Assembly: GCA_024280575.1 (NCBI GenBank)
Contig: JAJRPV010000035.1
Location: 1-52,075 of the forward strand
DNA length: 52,075 nt
Source: Campylobacterales bacterium
GTDB taxonomy: Bacteria > Campylobacterota > Campylobacteria > Campylobacterales > Sulfurospirillaceae
Direction: 5' to 3'
Shown here piece after piece: positions 16,572 to 25,060 of the stretch. Under the pieces are notes generated by a model that worked only from the letters and a program-made list of their open reading frames with translations, was not told the origin of the DNA and ran no database searches. The position numbers and the translations under genes were made by a program. Within the stretch, counting starts at the first letter, position 1. Each line of letters opens with the position of its first letter.

Positions 16572-17303
16572 TTATGACAACCTTGAAAATTCTTTTGGCT
16601 CTGGGCTTTCAAAATTATAGCCCAATAAAGATATTTTATGCGCGTGGAGCATTAATCTTTTAAACTCTTTGCCTCCATACAACTCATCACCCACTATCGG
16701 GAAACCTAAACTTTTAAGATGAGCTCTTATTTGGTGTGTCCTGCCTGTTTCAATCACTACTTTGATTTTAGATTTCCTTCCTTCTATCATCAATGGCTCT
16801 ACATGTGTAATCGCCTTTTTTCCATTTTTACTGACTTTGCTAAAAAAACTGTTTCCTTTTTTGATTGTGATTATCGGCTCTTCTATATCTATCGGTTCCG
16901 CGACTTTTCCGTTCACTATGGCTATATACTCTTTATATACTCTTTTATGCCTAAATTCTTCTATAGCTTTTTTTTGAAAATCTTCATCTTTTATCAATAG
17001 AACTACACCGCTTGTTCCTTTATCTAGTCTATGCAGAAGTTTTGCATCAAATTTTTTCTCAACCTCATCCGAAGTTAGAGATGCCGGCTTGTCAACAGCT
17101 ATTATCTTGCTATCTTCAAATATAACTTTTATTTTAGATAGTTTTTCAACTCTAAATCTTGAATCGGCATCAAGCTCACCACGAGCTACAGCCACTTTTC
17201 TGCCTTTGCAAAAAACTAAACCACGATCAATCAAGTCTTTTGCAGCCCTGTTTGATATATTTTCTTGTAATGCCAAAAGTTTATATGCTTTCTCTTTTAT
17301 CAT
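16572..17303 (-). CDS. RluA-family rRNA/tRNA pseudouridine synthase
   Basis: A 243-residue enzyme. The catalytic aspartate is in LLHRLDKGTSGVVLL at about residue 92, preceded by an S4-like N-terminus (NRAAKDLIDRGLVF). GRTHQIRAHLKSLGFPIVGDELYGG near the C-terminus is also diagnostic. The substrate RNA position cannot be told from sequence. Its start overlaps the end of waaA by four bases. It matches the position of Cj0708 in C. jejuni. Confidence 0.92.
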   Translation of the reverse strand: MIKEKAYKLLALQENISNRAAKDLIDRGLVFCKGRKVAVARGELDADSRFRVEKLSKIKVIFEDSKIIAVDKPASLTSDEVEKKFDAKLLHRLDKGTSGVVLLIKDEDFQKKAIEEFRHKRVYKEYIAIVNGKVAEPIDIEEPIITIKKGNSFFSKVSKNGKKAITHVEPLMIEGRKSKIKVVIETGRTHQIRAHLKSLGFPIVGDELYGGKEFKRLMLHAHKISLLGYNFESPEPKEFSRLS

Positions 17304-18445
17304 ATTTCTATCCTATTTATTTCTTGTATTAACGCTTCCATCTGTTTTGTCTGTTTAATTTTTGTCTCTTTTAAATTATCTAAATTTATATTTTTCAACT
17401 CATCAACCTGGCATATTTTTATATTTTCAACCATCGAAAAAAGTACTTTTTGGTTAAATATATATTGTCCACTGATAATTTTTTTATTAAAATATGCAGG
17501 CTCTAGTGGATTATGCCCGCCTATACCGTCTTTAAAAGAGCCACACAATATCACTATATCACAAATAGCATATATATTTACCAATTCGCCCATTTTATCA
17601 CAAAGTATTATATCTTTTTCTAAATATTCACTTTCGGTTAATTTTCCAAAACTCAATTTTTCTTTTTTAGTAAAATTGAGTAAAAATTTTGCTACTTTAT
17701 CAAATCTTTCCGGATGTCTTGGAACAACTATAATTAAATCGCCATCTATATTTAAACTGTTTAAAATCAATTCTTCTTCGCCATCATGGGAACTAGCCAA
17801 CACTATAACTCTTTTGTTTGGTTTTTTATATTTTCTTGTAACTATTGGCTTCATATCAGCTTTTATATTTCCACCGACATAAACAGTTTTGGCACCAAGC
17901 TCTTTTAATCTCTCTTTATCGACTTCACTTTGAGCAAAAACTACATCTATATTTGAAAAAATCCATTTGTAAAACCAAGAAAATTTTTTATATCCAGCGT
18001 AAGAATTATCCGATATTCTTGCATTTATCAATATTGTTTTAATTTTTCTTAATTTTGAAACATAAAAAAGCATAGGCCAAAGTTCGGCTTCTGTTACCAC
18101 CAAAACTCTGTGCCTGGTTATCCAAAAAGGTAAAAAAATCTCAAAAGGAAGATATCTCACATCACCACAATTCACTTCTTTTGCTTTTTTAAATCCTGTT
18201 TGCGTTATGACACTAATATCAATTTTACGATTTGTCAAACTATTTATAACAGGTTCTAAAGAACTCACCTCGCCAAGAGAACATGCATGAAACCATATAT
18301 CGTGATTTTTAAAACTAGGATTATTTTTCAAAAAAAATCTAGCTGGGATAGAACGATTATATTTTTTTTTGAAACTAAGATATAAAAAAATTGGTACTGC
18401 TATTATAAAAATAGACAATACCAATATGTAGTATATTATAAACAA
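17300..18445 (-). CDS. waaA: 3-deoxy-D-manno-octulosonic acid transferase WaaA (KdtA)
   Basis: A 381-residue membrane-anchored glycosyltransferase that adds Kdo to lipid A. An N-terminal hydrophobic anchor (LFIIYYILVLSIFIIAVPIFL) is followed by IWFHACSLGEVSSLEPVI, with its conserved base residue, TEAELWPMLFY, and a C-terminal LCGSFKDGIGGHNPLEPA nucleotide-sugar motif. I choose the TTG at 18445, one base after the zinc-ribbon stop, because it puts the anchor at the very N-terminus as in E. coli WaaA. An ATG at 18493 would overlap the preceding gene and add 16 charged residues. Confidence 0.9.
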   Translation of the reverse strand: MFIIYYILVLSIFIIAVPIFLYLSFKKKYNRSIPARFFLKNNPSFKNHDIWFHACSLGEVSSLEPVINSLTNRKIDISVITQTGFKKAKEVNCGDVRYLPFEIFLPFWITRHRVLVVTEAELWPMLFYVSKLRKIKTILINARISDNSYAGYKKFSWFYKWIFSNIDVVFAQSEVDKERLKELGAKTVYVGGNIKADMKPIVTRKYKKPNKRVIVLASSHDGEEELILNSLNIDGDLIIVVPRHPERFDKVAKFLLNFTKKEKLSFGKLTESEYLEKDIILCDKMGELVNIYAICDIVILCGSFKDGIGGHNPLEPAYFNKKIISGQYIFNQKVLFSMVENIKICQVDELKNINLDNLKETKIKQTKQMEALIQEINRIEI

Positions 18446-18446
18446 A

Positions 18447-19169
18447 TTATGCTTGAGCTTCTTGCTCTTTTTCTTTATATAATATTCTTCCACAATGTGG
18501 ACAAGTAACTATCTCTTCTTGTTTGATAACAGCAGAGTAAACTTTATCGTTAATTTTCATAAAACAACCATAACATGCTTGTTTTTTAACCGGAACAACA
18601 GTTGTATTCCCAGCCCACCTTTTAATTCTTTCATAAAATGTAAGGATTTTTTTGTCAACTTTAGAAACTAAGTTTTGTTTGCTAGTATAAACTTCTTCTT
18701 TCTCTTTTTCTATATCAGCCAACTCTTGAGATATTGATTCATTTATCTCTTCAACTTTTTTAGAAGCGATTTCTAGTTTTTCTTTATCTTCTTTTATAAT
18801 TTCACCTTGGGATTGGATAAATTTATCCAATCTTTCAATCTCTTCATTTGCAAAATCAATTTGCTCTTTTGCAATCTCTTCCTCTAGTTGCAATGCTTTT
18901 ACTTCTCTAGCGGTTTTTACTATAGCAGATTTTTTAGCCAACTCTTTTAATTTTTCTGATAATTCAGCAAGATGTTACTCATTTTTACCTTTTTTTAATT
19001 TAGATTCCTTTATATCTTCATCATATTTTTCTATGATATTTTTAATCTCTCTTTCATCTTCTAATGCTACATTTAAAGCTTTTTTTATGTTTTCTACACG
19101 AGGCTCAAAGCCATCTATACTTTTGTCAATTTCTGACAACTCTATCAACTGTTTTAGATACTTATTCAT
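18447..19169 (-). pseudogene. FlgZ/HP0958-type zinc-ribbon protein interrupted by an in-frame TAA
   Basis: Two open segments (19169-18975 and the continuation to 18447) lie in the same frame and together give a 240-codon coiled-coil plus C4 zinc-ribbon protein. CYGCF and CPHCGRILY supply the four zinc cysteines, after FYERIKRWAGNT. The only break is TAA at 18975-18977: KNE-stop-HLAELS here against KNEQTL in H. pylori HP0958. A single C to T change from CAA explains it. HP0958 stabilises RpoN and binds flagellin mRNA in Helicobacter. The downstream half has a possible TTG restart at 18941. It may be a real loss, a readthrough stop, or a sequence error. Confidence 0.8.
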
Positions 19170-19211
19170 CTATTTTTTATCCTTATTTACTGACCTTACA
19201 CATTATATCAG

Positions 19212-19933
19212 TTATTTATACTCAAATGGGTTTTTTGAATTTGACATTATAACCTTTAATGGAAAATTATTCAAATATTGCATTAAACATTCGCCAAAAA
19301 ATTTCTCACTTTCAAAATGTCCTATATCTATCAAGGTTAGTCCATTTTCTTTTGCCTCCAGCGCCTGATGATACTTAAAATCACCACTTAAGAAACAATC
19401 AGCATCTATTTCACCTATTAAATCTCCGCCACTTCCCGTGGTTATCGCACAATCATTTATATATGTTTTAGCAACTGTAACTCGCAAATGTTTCAAATCT
19501 AATTTTTTTTTCAAATTCATACAAATCTCTTCAAGTGAAGAGTTAGCTCTAAAATAACAAACAAATTTATCAGTTGATAGTATATCATATCCTAAAATAT
19601 TTGATATCACATATTTATTTAAATGAGTTTGATCAAAATTTGTGTGCATTGATATCAAAGATATATTTTTTGTATCATTTTTTGTATTAAGTTTGCAGGG
19701 TAAGCAGAAAAATCAATCTTTTTTATCCCTTTAAATATTAACGGATGATGCGTTATCACAAGAGAGTTGTCCTCTATACTTTCAAGCAACTCACTATCTA
19801 TATCCAAGCTCAAATAAATAGTTTTGACTATTGTATTTAAATCCCCTATCAATAACCCACTATTATCCCATTCGCTTTGAAGAGAAAAAGGGCTCAATTC
19901 ATTTAAAAAATTATATATTTCTCTAACTCGCAT
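19212..19933 (-). pseudogene. Nif3-like dinuclear metal-binding protein, frameshifted
   Basis: The N-terminal part (19933-19655) has WDNSGLLIG and LVITHHPLIFKGIK with the metal-binding HH pair; the C-terminal part (to 19212) has TGSGGDLI, DCFLSGDFKYHQA and IDIGHFESE. Both belong to one Nif3/YbgI-family protein of about 240 residues. The frame changes at an A6 run (plus-strand T run 19666-19671): restoring one A gives IQKNISLISMHTNFD and joins the halves. The first frame overlaps glyQ at its start. Function of the family is uncertain (GTP cyclohydrolase-like). A sequencing error is the simplest cause. Confidence 0.85.
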
Positions 19934-20786
19934 CTAAACCTTCTTTATATTCTAAGGCACATCCTTTTGCAAGCTCTCTTATTTTCAGTATATAATTTTG
20001 CCTTTGAGTAACCGAGATTGCCTTTCTAGCATCTAGTACATTAAAAGTATGAGATGCCAACAAACAATAATCATAGGCAGGAAGAGGTAATTTTTTCCCT
20101 AAACACCTTTTGCACTCTGCACCTGCATTGTCAAACTGTTCTAGCAACATTTTTACATCTGCAACTTCAAAATTGTACTTTGAAAATTCATATTCACTTC
20201 TTTTATGAACATCTCCATAAGTAGTAATGCCATGCTTATTTTCATTCCAAATCAAATCAAAAACAGAATCTTTATTTTGCAAATACATAGCAAGTCTCTC
20301 AACTCCATAAGTTATCTCAACGGAAACAGGATGGCAAGCAATACCTCCTACTTGCTGAAAATAGGTAAATTGAGTCACTTCCATACCATCAAGCCATATC
20401 TCCCAACCCAAGCCCCACGCTCCAAGAGTCGGTGATTCCCAGTTGTCTTCTATAAATCTAATATCATGTTTTTTTAAATCTAGCCCTAAAGCCTCTAAGC
20501 TTTTTAAATAGAGCTCTTGTATGTTGTCCGGACTTGGCTTTATTAAAACCTGAAACTGATAATAAGCCCCTAATCTATTTGGATTTTCTCCGTATCTTCC
20601 ATCTGTTGGTCTTCTGCTTGGTGCCACATAAGCTGCAGCCCAAGGTTTATCTCCTAGACTTCTTAAAAATGTCGCATTATGAAAAGTTCCTGCACCTGCT
20701 GGAAAATCATAAGGTTGTACGATGGTGCATCCCTCATCTTGCCAAAATGTCTGTAGTTTTAATAGTATCTCACTAAAAGTCAACAA
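19923..20786 (-). CDS. glyQ: Glycine-tRNA ligase alpha subunit
   Basis: A 287-residue catalytic subunit of the tetrameric glycyl-tRNA synthetase. Typical sequences are [23 protein letters not shown] at the N-terminus, [21 protein letters not shown], and [21 protein letters not shown]. The partner glyS is not in this window, as is usual for Campylobacterota, where the two subunits are unlinked. First gene of the minus-strand operon running to 15802; it overlaps nif3 by 11 bases. Confidence 0.97.
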   Translation of the reverse strand: MLTFSEILLKLQTFWQDEGCTIVQPYDFPAGAGTFHNATFLRSLGDKPWAAAYVAPSRRPTDGRYGENPNRLGAYYQFQVLIKPSPDNIQELYLKSLEALGLDLKKHDIRFIEDNWESPTLGAWGLGWEIWLDGMEVTQFTYFQQVGGIACHPVSVEITYGVERLAMYLQNKDSVFDLIWNENKHGITTYGDVHKRSEYEFSKYNFEVADVKMLLEQFDNAGAECKRCLGKKLPLPAYDYCLLASHTFNVLDARKAISVTQRQNYILKIRELAKGCALEYKEGLDAS

Positions 20787-20812
20787 TTTATTTATCCTTT
20801 AATTTTATTTTA

Positions 20813-20921
20813 TTACGCTTTTTGGGCAAAGCCCAGAAAGCTACGCTAACGCTGAGTTCTCTTCGGCAGAGTGCCCGGCGCGACTAGTCGCTTTTTATTT
20901 AATTACGCTTTTTGGGCAAAC
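20813..20921. repeat. Palindrome-rich intergenic repeat with two copies of TTACGCTTTTTGGGCAAA
   Basis: Between glyQ and the DUF3972-like gene, TTACGCTTTTTGGGCAAA occurs twice at the two ends of the region. The first copy continues into a strong hairpin, GCTTTTTGGGC-AAA-GCCCAGAAAGC. The centre contains a perfect 12-bp palindrome GCGACTAGTCGC and a GC-rich stretch unlike the surrounding AT-rich DNA. No coding potential is visible. It resembles a dispersed intergenic repeat. Confidence 0.7.
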
Positions 20922-20928
20922 ATTAATC

Positions 20929-21402
20929 TTATTTTTTATAATTTTCTACGGCTTTATTCCACATTAATTTATATTTTCTTCTTGTAAATTCTAATTCCTC
21001 TTGAGTATGTTTTAACTGCTGGGTTAAAGTATCTACAACTTTTCTATCTTCATCATACAACTCCTGCATAGAAAAAAGAGCTTCTTTTAAAAATCTATTT
21101 TCACTTTTGAGAGCTTCAAGTGTTTCATCTTTTGCATCAAGCACTTTTTCATGAAGATTCAATATAGTACCAATGGTTTTTTCTATAAAATCAGTTCCGG
21201 CAAGTGGCATCACATCTTTGTTCACCATTATTTTGTTATCAGATGAAGGGATAATGGAGTATGTTGCCCGATTTGCTTCGATAAATCGCTTTCCATTTTC
21301 TTCTTTGACACTTAGTTTTCTTTTTTGAATCATATCTTCAATAGTATCGATATCTAAATGAACAAGCTTACTAAATTCAGCGATTTCCAACCAGGTTTGC
21401 AC
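20929..21402 (-). CDS. DUF3972-like coiled-coil protein (Cj0703 position)
   Basis: A 157-residue cytoplasmic protein. The N-terminus WLEIAEFSKLVHLDIDTIEDMIQKRKL looks like a small MerR/HTH-type DNA-binding or targeting helix set. The C-terminal half from about residue 85 is a long coiled coil (KSENRFLKEALFSMQELYDED, QQLKHTQEELEFTRRKYKLMW). Conserved in Campylobacterota next to purE and glyQ; function unknown. Confidence 0.75.
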   Translation of the reverse strand: MQTWLEIAEFSKLVHLDIDTIEDMIQKRKLSVKEENGKRFIEANRATYSIIPSSDNKIMVNKDVMPLAGTDFIEKTIGTILNLHEKVLDAKDETLEALKSENRFLKEALFSMQELYDEDRKVVDTLTQQLKHTQEELEFTRRKYKLMWNKAVENYKK

Positions 21403-21411
21403 TTTATTTCC

Positions 21412-21906
21412 TTAAATCAACGACTCTATGGAAATAGAATCAGTTTCAACTTTTTTTGCCTTAAGCACTCTGTCTTCTTTAAGTTTAGATCGAAGTTCTT
21501 TATCTTCCACAGCTAAAATTTGCATTGCAAGATAAGCACTATTTATAGCGCCTGCTTTCCCAATTGCCACAGTTGCCACAGGCATACCTCCTGGCATTTG
21601 CACGGTTGAAAGCAAAGCATCTATGCCATTAAGTGCTGAAGCTGACATAGGAACTCCAATAACCGGTTTTGTGGTTATCGATGCGACAACGCCTGCAAGA
21701 TGAGCAGCCATGCCTGCAGCTGCTATAAACACTTTTGCACCTTTTTTTTCAGCCCTAGCCACATAATCATGCGTTCTCTTCGGGCTTCTATGCGCTGAAG
21801 AAACTATGATTTCATGCATCACACTAAATTTCTCTAAAATCTTAGCACACTCTTCCATCACAGGATAATCACTCTTACTTCCAATTATAATTGATACAAA
21901 TTTCAT
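21412..21906 (-). CDS. purE: N5-carboxyaminoimidazole ribonucleotide mutase PurE
   Basis: A 164-residue class I PurE of the purine pathway. The signature [16 protein letters not shown] is followed by [19 protein letters not shown] and [19 protein letters not shown]. The C-terminus [21 protein letters not shown] is typical. The start at 21906 has GGGGA upstream. The start codon and ribosome site lie in the first copy of an 83-bp tandem duplication. Confidence 0.97.
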   Translation of the reverse strand: MKFVSIIIGSKSDYPVMEECAKILEKFSVMHEIIVSSAHRSPKRTHDYVARAEKKGAKVFIAAAGMAAHLAGVVASITTKPVIGVPMSASALNGIDALLSTVQMPGGMPVATVAIGKAGAINSAYLAMQILAVEDKELRSKLKEDRVLKAKKVETDSISIESLI

Positions 21907-22066
21907 ATTATTGTCCCCTTTTCACGGAAGTAAATTCCGTAAAAATTCCTCGCGACTAAAGCACGAAACGAAGTTTCTGTATGTTTCATATTATTGTCCC
22001 CTTTTCACGGAAGTAAATTCCGTAAAAATTCCTCGCGACTAAAGCACGAAACGAAGTTTCTGTTTG
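21901..22066. repeat. 83-bp tandem duplication covering the purE leader and start
   Basis: 21901-21983 and 21984-22066 are identical except for one base near the end (A at 21981, T at 22064). Each copy contains, on the minus strand, AAAAGGGGACAATAATATG, i.e. the purE ribosome site and start codon. Each also has the hairpins ACGGAA-GTAAA-TTCCGT and GAAAC-GAA-GTTTC. A partial third copy may follow (TTTTATTGTCTCTT). Confidence 0.95.
21903..21989 (-). CDS. 28-codon leader ORF created by the purE duplication
   Basis: The duplicated start codon at 21989, with a copy of the purE ribosome site, opens a 28-residue frame (MKHTETSFRALVARNF onward). Its TGA overlaps the purE ATG as ATGA, so ribosomes could pass directly into purE. 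Whether the peptide is made or has any role is unknown; it may be a chance result of the duplication. Confidence 0.4.
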   Translation of the reverse strand: MKHTETSFRALVARNFYGIYFREKGTII

Positions 22067-22133
22067 TTTTATTGTCTCTTCTTTGTCATTGCTTTGGCTA
22101 TCGCCAAGAATTAAATTCATTTTTGACATCCCT

Positions 22134-23389
22134 TTATAGTTTTCTTCTTAAAAATGTATAAGCCGGCAATTCATCTGGTAAAATAATGGCATTTGTATTG
22201 CCACTATGGATTGATTCGTATATTTTACCTTTTTGCTTTGTAATTTTTTAAATTTTATATACCATCTGTTATCATCTTTATAAATTTCACCAAACTCATT
22301 GTCAATTGGTCTCATTTTATATTTTGAAAAAACTAATTCATAAGATTTATTTGGCTCAAGCTTATCTTTGCTCAAGCAACCCCTGCCTTCTTCTTCTACC
22401 ATCGCACAAACTTGATGAGTACCTTCGCTTATAGAATCTTCCAAATTTTGAGTATTATTTTTTTCATAAGGTCTTTTTACAAGATATCCATCATTAAAAC
22501 CTCTGTTTTTAGTACTATTTAGCTCTTCTTCATATTTTTTGGCATCAAATTTTTCTTCATAAAAATCATCTATAGCTTCTCTATAGATTTTAGTAGTTAA
22601 TCCTACATAATATGTACTTTTTGTTCTACCTTCAATTTTGAGTGAGTCTATAATACCACTTTGCAAAATAGTGTCTACATGTGAGCTTAAATTTAAATCT
22701 TTTGCATTCATTATATGAGTCCCCTCATCACTCTGCTCTATCTTAAAAAGTGTTCCGCTTTCCTCATTTTTAGCATACATTGTATATGGAAATCTGCAAT
22801 CATTTGCACAACTTCCACGATTTGACACCCTTCCGCTTTGAAGCGAACTAATGAGACACCTACCGCTATAAGCAAAACACATAGACCCGTGCACAAAAAC
22901 TTCTAATTCAAGATTTGGTAAATACTCTTTTATCTTTTTTAAATCTTTAAGACTCACCTCTCTTGCTGCAATAATCCGCGTAACACCCAAACCCCAATAA
23001 ACCTCAGCATCCAAATAACTAAGCACATTTGCTTGAGTTGAGAGATGAATTGGAATATTTGGAGCAATCTCTTTAACCAGCTTTATAACTCCTGGAGCTG
23101 CGACTATAAAAGCATCTGGATTCATTTTTGAAACTTTTTCTATATGCTTTCGCAATAGTTCAATTTGCGAATTAAAAGGGAAGCCATTTATTGTCGCATA
23201 TAACTTTTTGTTAAGACTGTGGGTATATTTTATCGCCTCTTCAAAACTTTCATAAGTAAACTCTTTACCGCTTCTTAATCTTAAAGAAAAATGGCTAACA
23301 CCAGCATAAACAGCGTCTGCTCCATATGCCAAAGCTATTTTTAACTTTTCAAAATTTCCCGCGGGTGAAAGTAATTCAACTTTATTCAT
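22134..23389 (-). pseudogene. U32-family peptidase-like tRNA hydroxylation protein, C-terminus frameshifted
   Basis: About 417 residues in corrected form. SPAGNFEKLKIALAYGADAVYAG at the N-terminus and VFVHGSMCFAYSGRCLIS...GSCANDCRFPY, the U32 cysteine motif, identify the family (TrhP/YegQ-like; in E. coli it makes 5-hydroxyuridine at tRNA position 34). The frame breaks near the end at an A5 run (plus-strand T 22230-22234). One extra A gives GKIYESIHSGNTNA and then LPAYTFLRRKL, the conserved U32 ending, with a stop at 22134. As given, the protein ends at 22148 with 15 to 25 wrong residues. A sequence error is likely. Confidence 0.85.
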
Positions 23390-24136
23390 CTATTTCTTTT
23401 TACCCAAACTTTCAATTATCGCTTCTATATCATCTGTTGTTACCAAATCATCAGTATCTTCATCTCCATGAATATGCAAGGCGGAACTTACTCTTTTTTC
23501 ATCATCAATTGAACCTTCAAAAAGAAGACTGATATATTTTGAGAGTGCACGCATAACATTTATCACTCTTTCGATTTTTTGCCTGTGTATATCTTGATAC
23601 TGCATAATATCCATAGCCATCATTACTTCATCTTCTCCATTTTGGGCTTTCTGCGTTATCTCTCCTAATTTTTCTTTTGCTTCTTTATTGTCATCCAATG
23701 CTTTTTTAAACTCTTTAATATTTGGAAATTTTACTGATAATTTTTCAAAAAGAGCAATATTATCATCAATCTTAAGAGAAGCATTTTGGATATCTGATTC
23801 TATATCCATTAAAATACCATTGACGGCATCCAATTTATCAAATATTTGAGTTGCTTTAACTTCAGAATCTTTTGTTACATCATCTAATTGAGAAACCATT
23901 TTATGATCCTCCGTAGGTGGTGGCGGCGGCCAAGCCATGTTGGCATCAGCTTTATATTCTCTCATATCTTTTTCTTCTGCGCCTATATCGCAACCATTCT
24001 CCAAATCATCTTTAACCGACTTGCCAATCTCTTTGTCAATGACTGAATCACTGCTGGTAGTTTCAACTTCATCTTCACCACTGTCTAAGTCATCCAAATC
24101 TCCAGCCATCAATGCATCTAATTCTTCTTGTGTCAT
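23390..24136 (-). CDS. CheZ-like CheY phosphatase (HP0170/Cj0700 type)
   Basis: A 248-residue cytoplasmic protein. The core MAMDIMQYQDIHRQKIERVINVM (about 173-195) contains the acidic residue and Gln of CheZ phosphatases. The C-terminus TDDIEAIIESLGKKK resembles the CheY-binding tail of E. coli CheZ. The N-terminus TQEELDALMAG resembles the CheY-binding tip of FliM (SQEEIDALL). An acidic linker and a WPPPPPP stretch separate it from the core. Directly upstream of the U32 gene, as in C. jejuni. Confidence 0.85.
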   Translation of the reverse strand: MTQEELDALMAGDLDDLDSGEDEVETTSSDSVIDKEIGKSVKDDLENGCDIGAEEKDMREYKADANMAWPPPPPTEDHKMVSQLDDVTKDSEVKATQIFDKLDAVNGILMDIESDIQNASLKIDDNIALFEKLSVKFPNIKEFKKALDDNKEAKEKLGEITQKAQNGEDEVMMAMDIMQYQDIHRQKIERVINVMRALSKYISLLFEGSIDDEKRVSSALHIHGDEDTDDLVTTDDIEAIIESLGKKK

Positions 24137-24213
24137 ATTTTTCTCCTCAAAGTGAGTTTTATCATTATTATATAGAAGTTTTCATATAATTATACTTTAA
24201 AAGGGAAAAAATA

Positions 24214-24993
24214 ATGATAATAGACTTACACAACCATACTTCTTTATGCAATCATGCAACCGGCAGTATAGAAGAATTTACACAAAATGCCATAGAAAAA
24301 GAGATAGATATATTTGGATTTAGCGACCATGCTCCTATGAAATTTGATAAAAAATATAGAATGGGTTTTGAGCAAATGAATCAATACGAAGCTGAAGTTC
24401 TACATGTAAAGAAAAAATACCAATCAAAAATAGAGATACTCCTAGGCTATGAAGTAGATTTTTTAAAAGGCTTTATAGACGAAAGAGTAATCAAAGCAGA
24501 TGTTGATTACTTGATAGGATCTGTACATTTTATCGACAAATGGGGATTTGATAATCCTGAATTCATAGGCGAATATCAAAACCGAGATATAGATAAAATC
24601 TGGGAAGATTACTTTGCGGCTATAAAAGAGATGGCAAAAAGCAATCTTTTTGATATAGTAGGTCATATAGACTTAATAAAGGTTTTTAAATTTCTACCTA
24701 AAAAAAAGATAAAAACGATAGCCAAAAATGCGATAAAAGAGATAAAAAAAGCCAATATGGTTGTCGAAATAAACAGTGCTGGTTTGAGAAAACCTATAAA
24801 TGAAATATATCCATCTTCTGACATAATGGAACTCTTGGTTGAGTTTGATATTCCTATAACTTTTTGTTCAGATGCTCATAAAATTGAAAATATAAGCTAT
24901 AAAAAAGATGAGGTATTGCGATATGCAAAATCTTTTGGGTATAACAAATGTGCTATTTTCAGAAAAAGAGAGAGAGAAATGGTTAATTTTTAA
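24214..24993 (+). CDS. PHP-domain phosphatase, histidinol-phosphatase HisJ-like
   Basis: A 259-residue metal-dependent phosphoesterase. PHP metal ligands are all present: DLHNHTSLCNHA at the N-terminus, FSDHAPM, LGYEVDF, IGSVHFID, VGHIDLIK and FCSDAH near the C-terminus. The layout fits histidinol-phosphate phosphatase of the HisJ class, the last-but-one step of histidine synthesis. No other his gene is nearby, so the substrate is not proven. AAAAGGG precedes the ATG. Confidence 0.85.
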   Translation: MIIDLHNHTSLCNHATGSIEEFTQNAIEKEIDIFGFSDHAPMKFDKKYRMGFEQMNQYEAEVLHVKKKYQSKIEILLGYEVDFLKGFIDERVIKADVDYLIGSVHFIDKWGFDNPEFIGEYQNRDIDKIWEDYFAAIKEMAKSNLFDIVGHIDLIKVFKFLPKKKIKTIAKNAIKEIKKANMVVEINSAGLRKPINEIYPSSDIMELLVEFDIPITFCSDAHKIENISYKKDEVLRYAKSFGYNKCAIFRKREREMVNF

Positions 24994-25022
24994 TCATATA
25001 ATAAAAATTCTTTTAAAATTTT

Positions 25023-25033
25023 TTTGATATAAT
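25023..25033 (+). promoter_or_regulatory. Sigma-70 extended -10 promoter of glnA
   Basis: TTTGATATAAT, identical to the nhaA element, ends 27 bases before the glnA ATG. No sigma-54 (GG-N10-GC) site was seen upstream, so glnA is probably not RpoN-dependent. Confidence 0.65.
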
Positions 25034-25060
25034 ATACTAAATTAAAATAAGGGAGTACAT

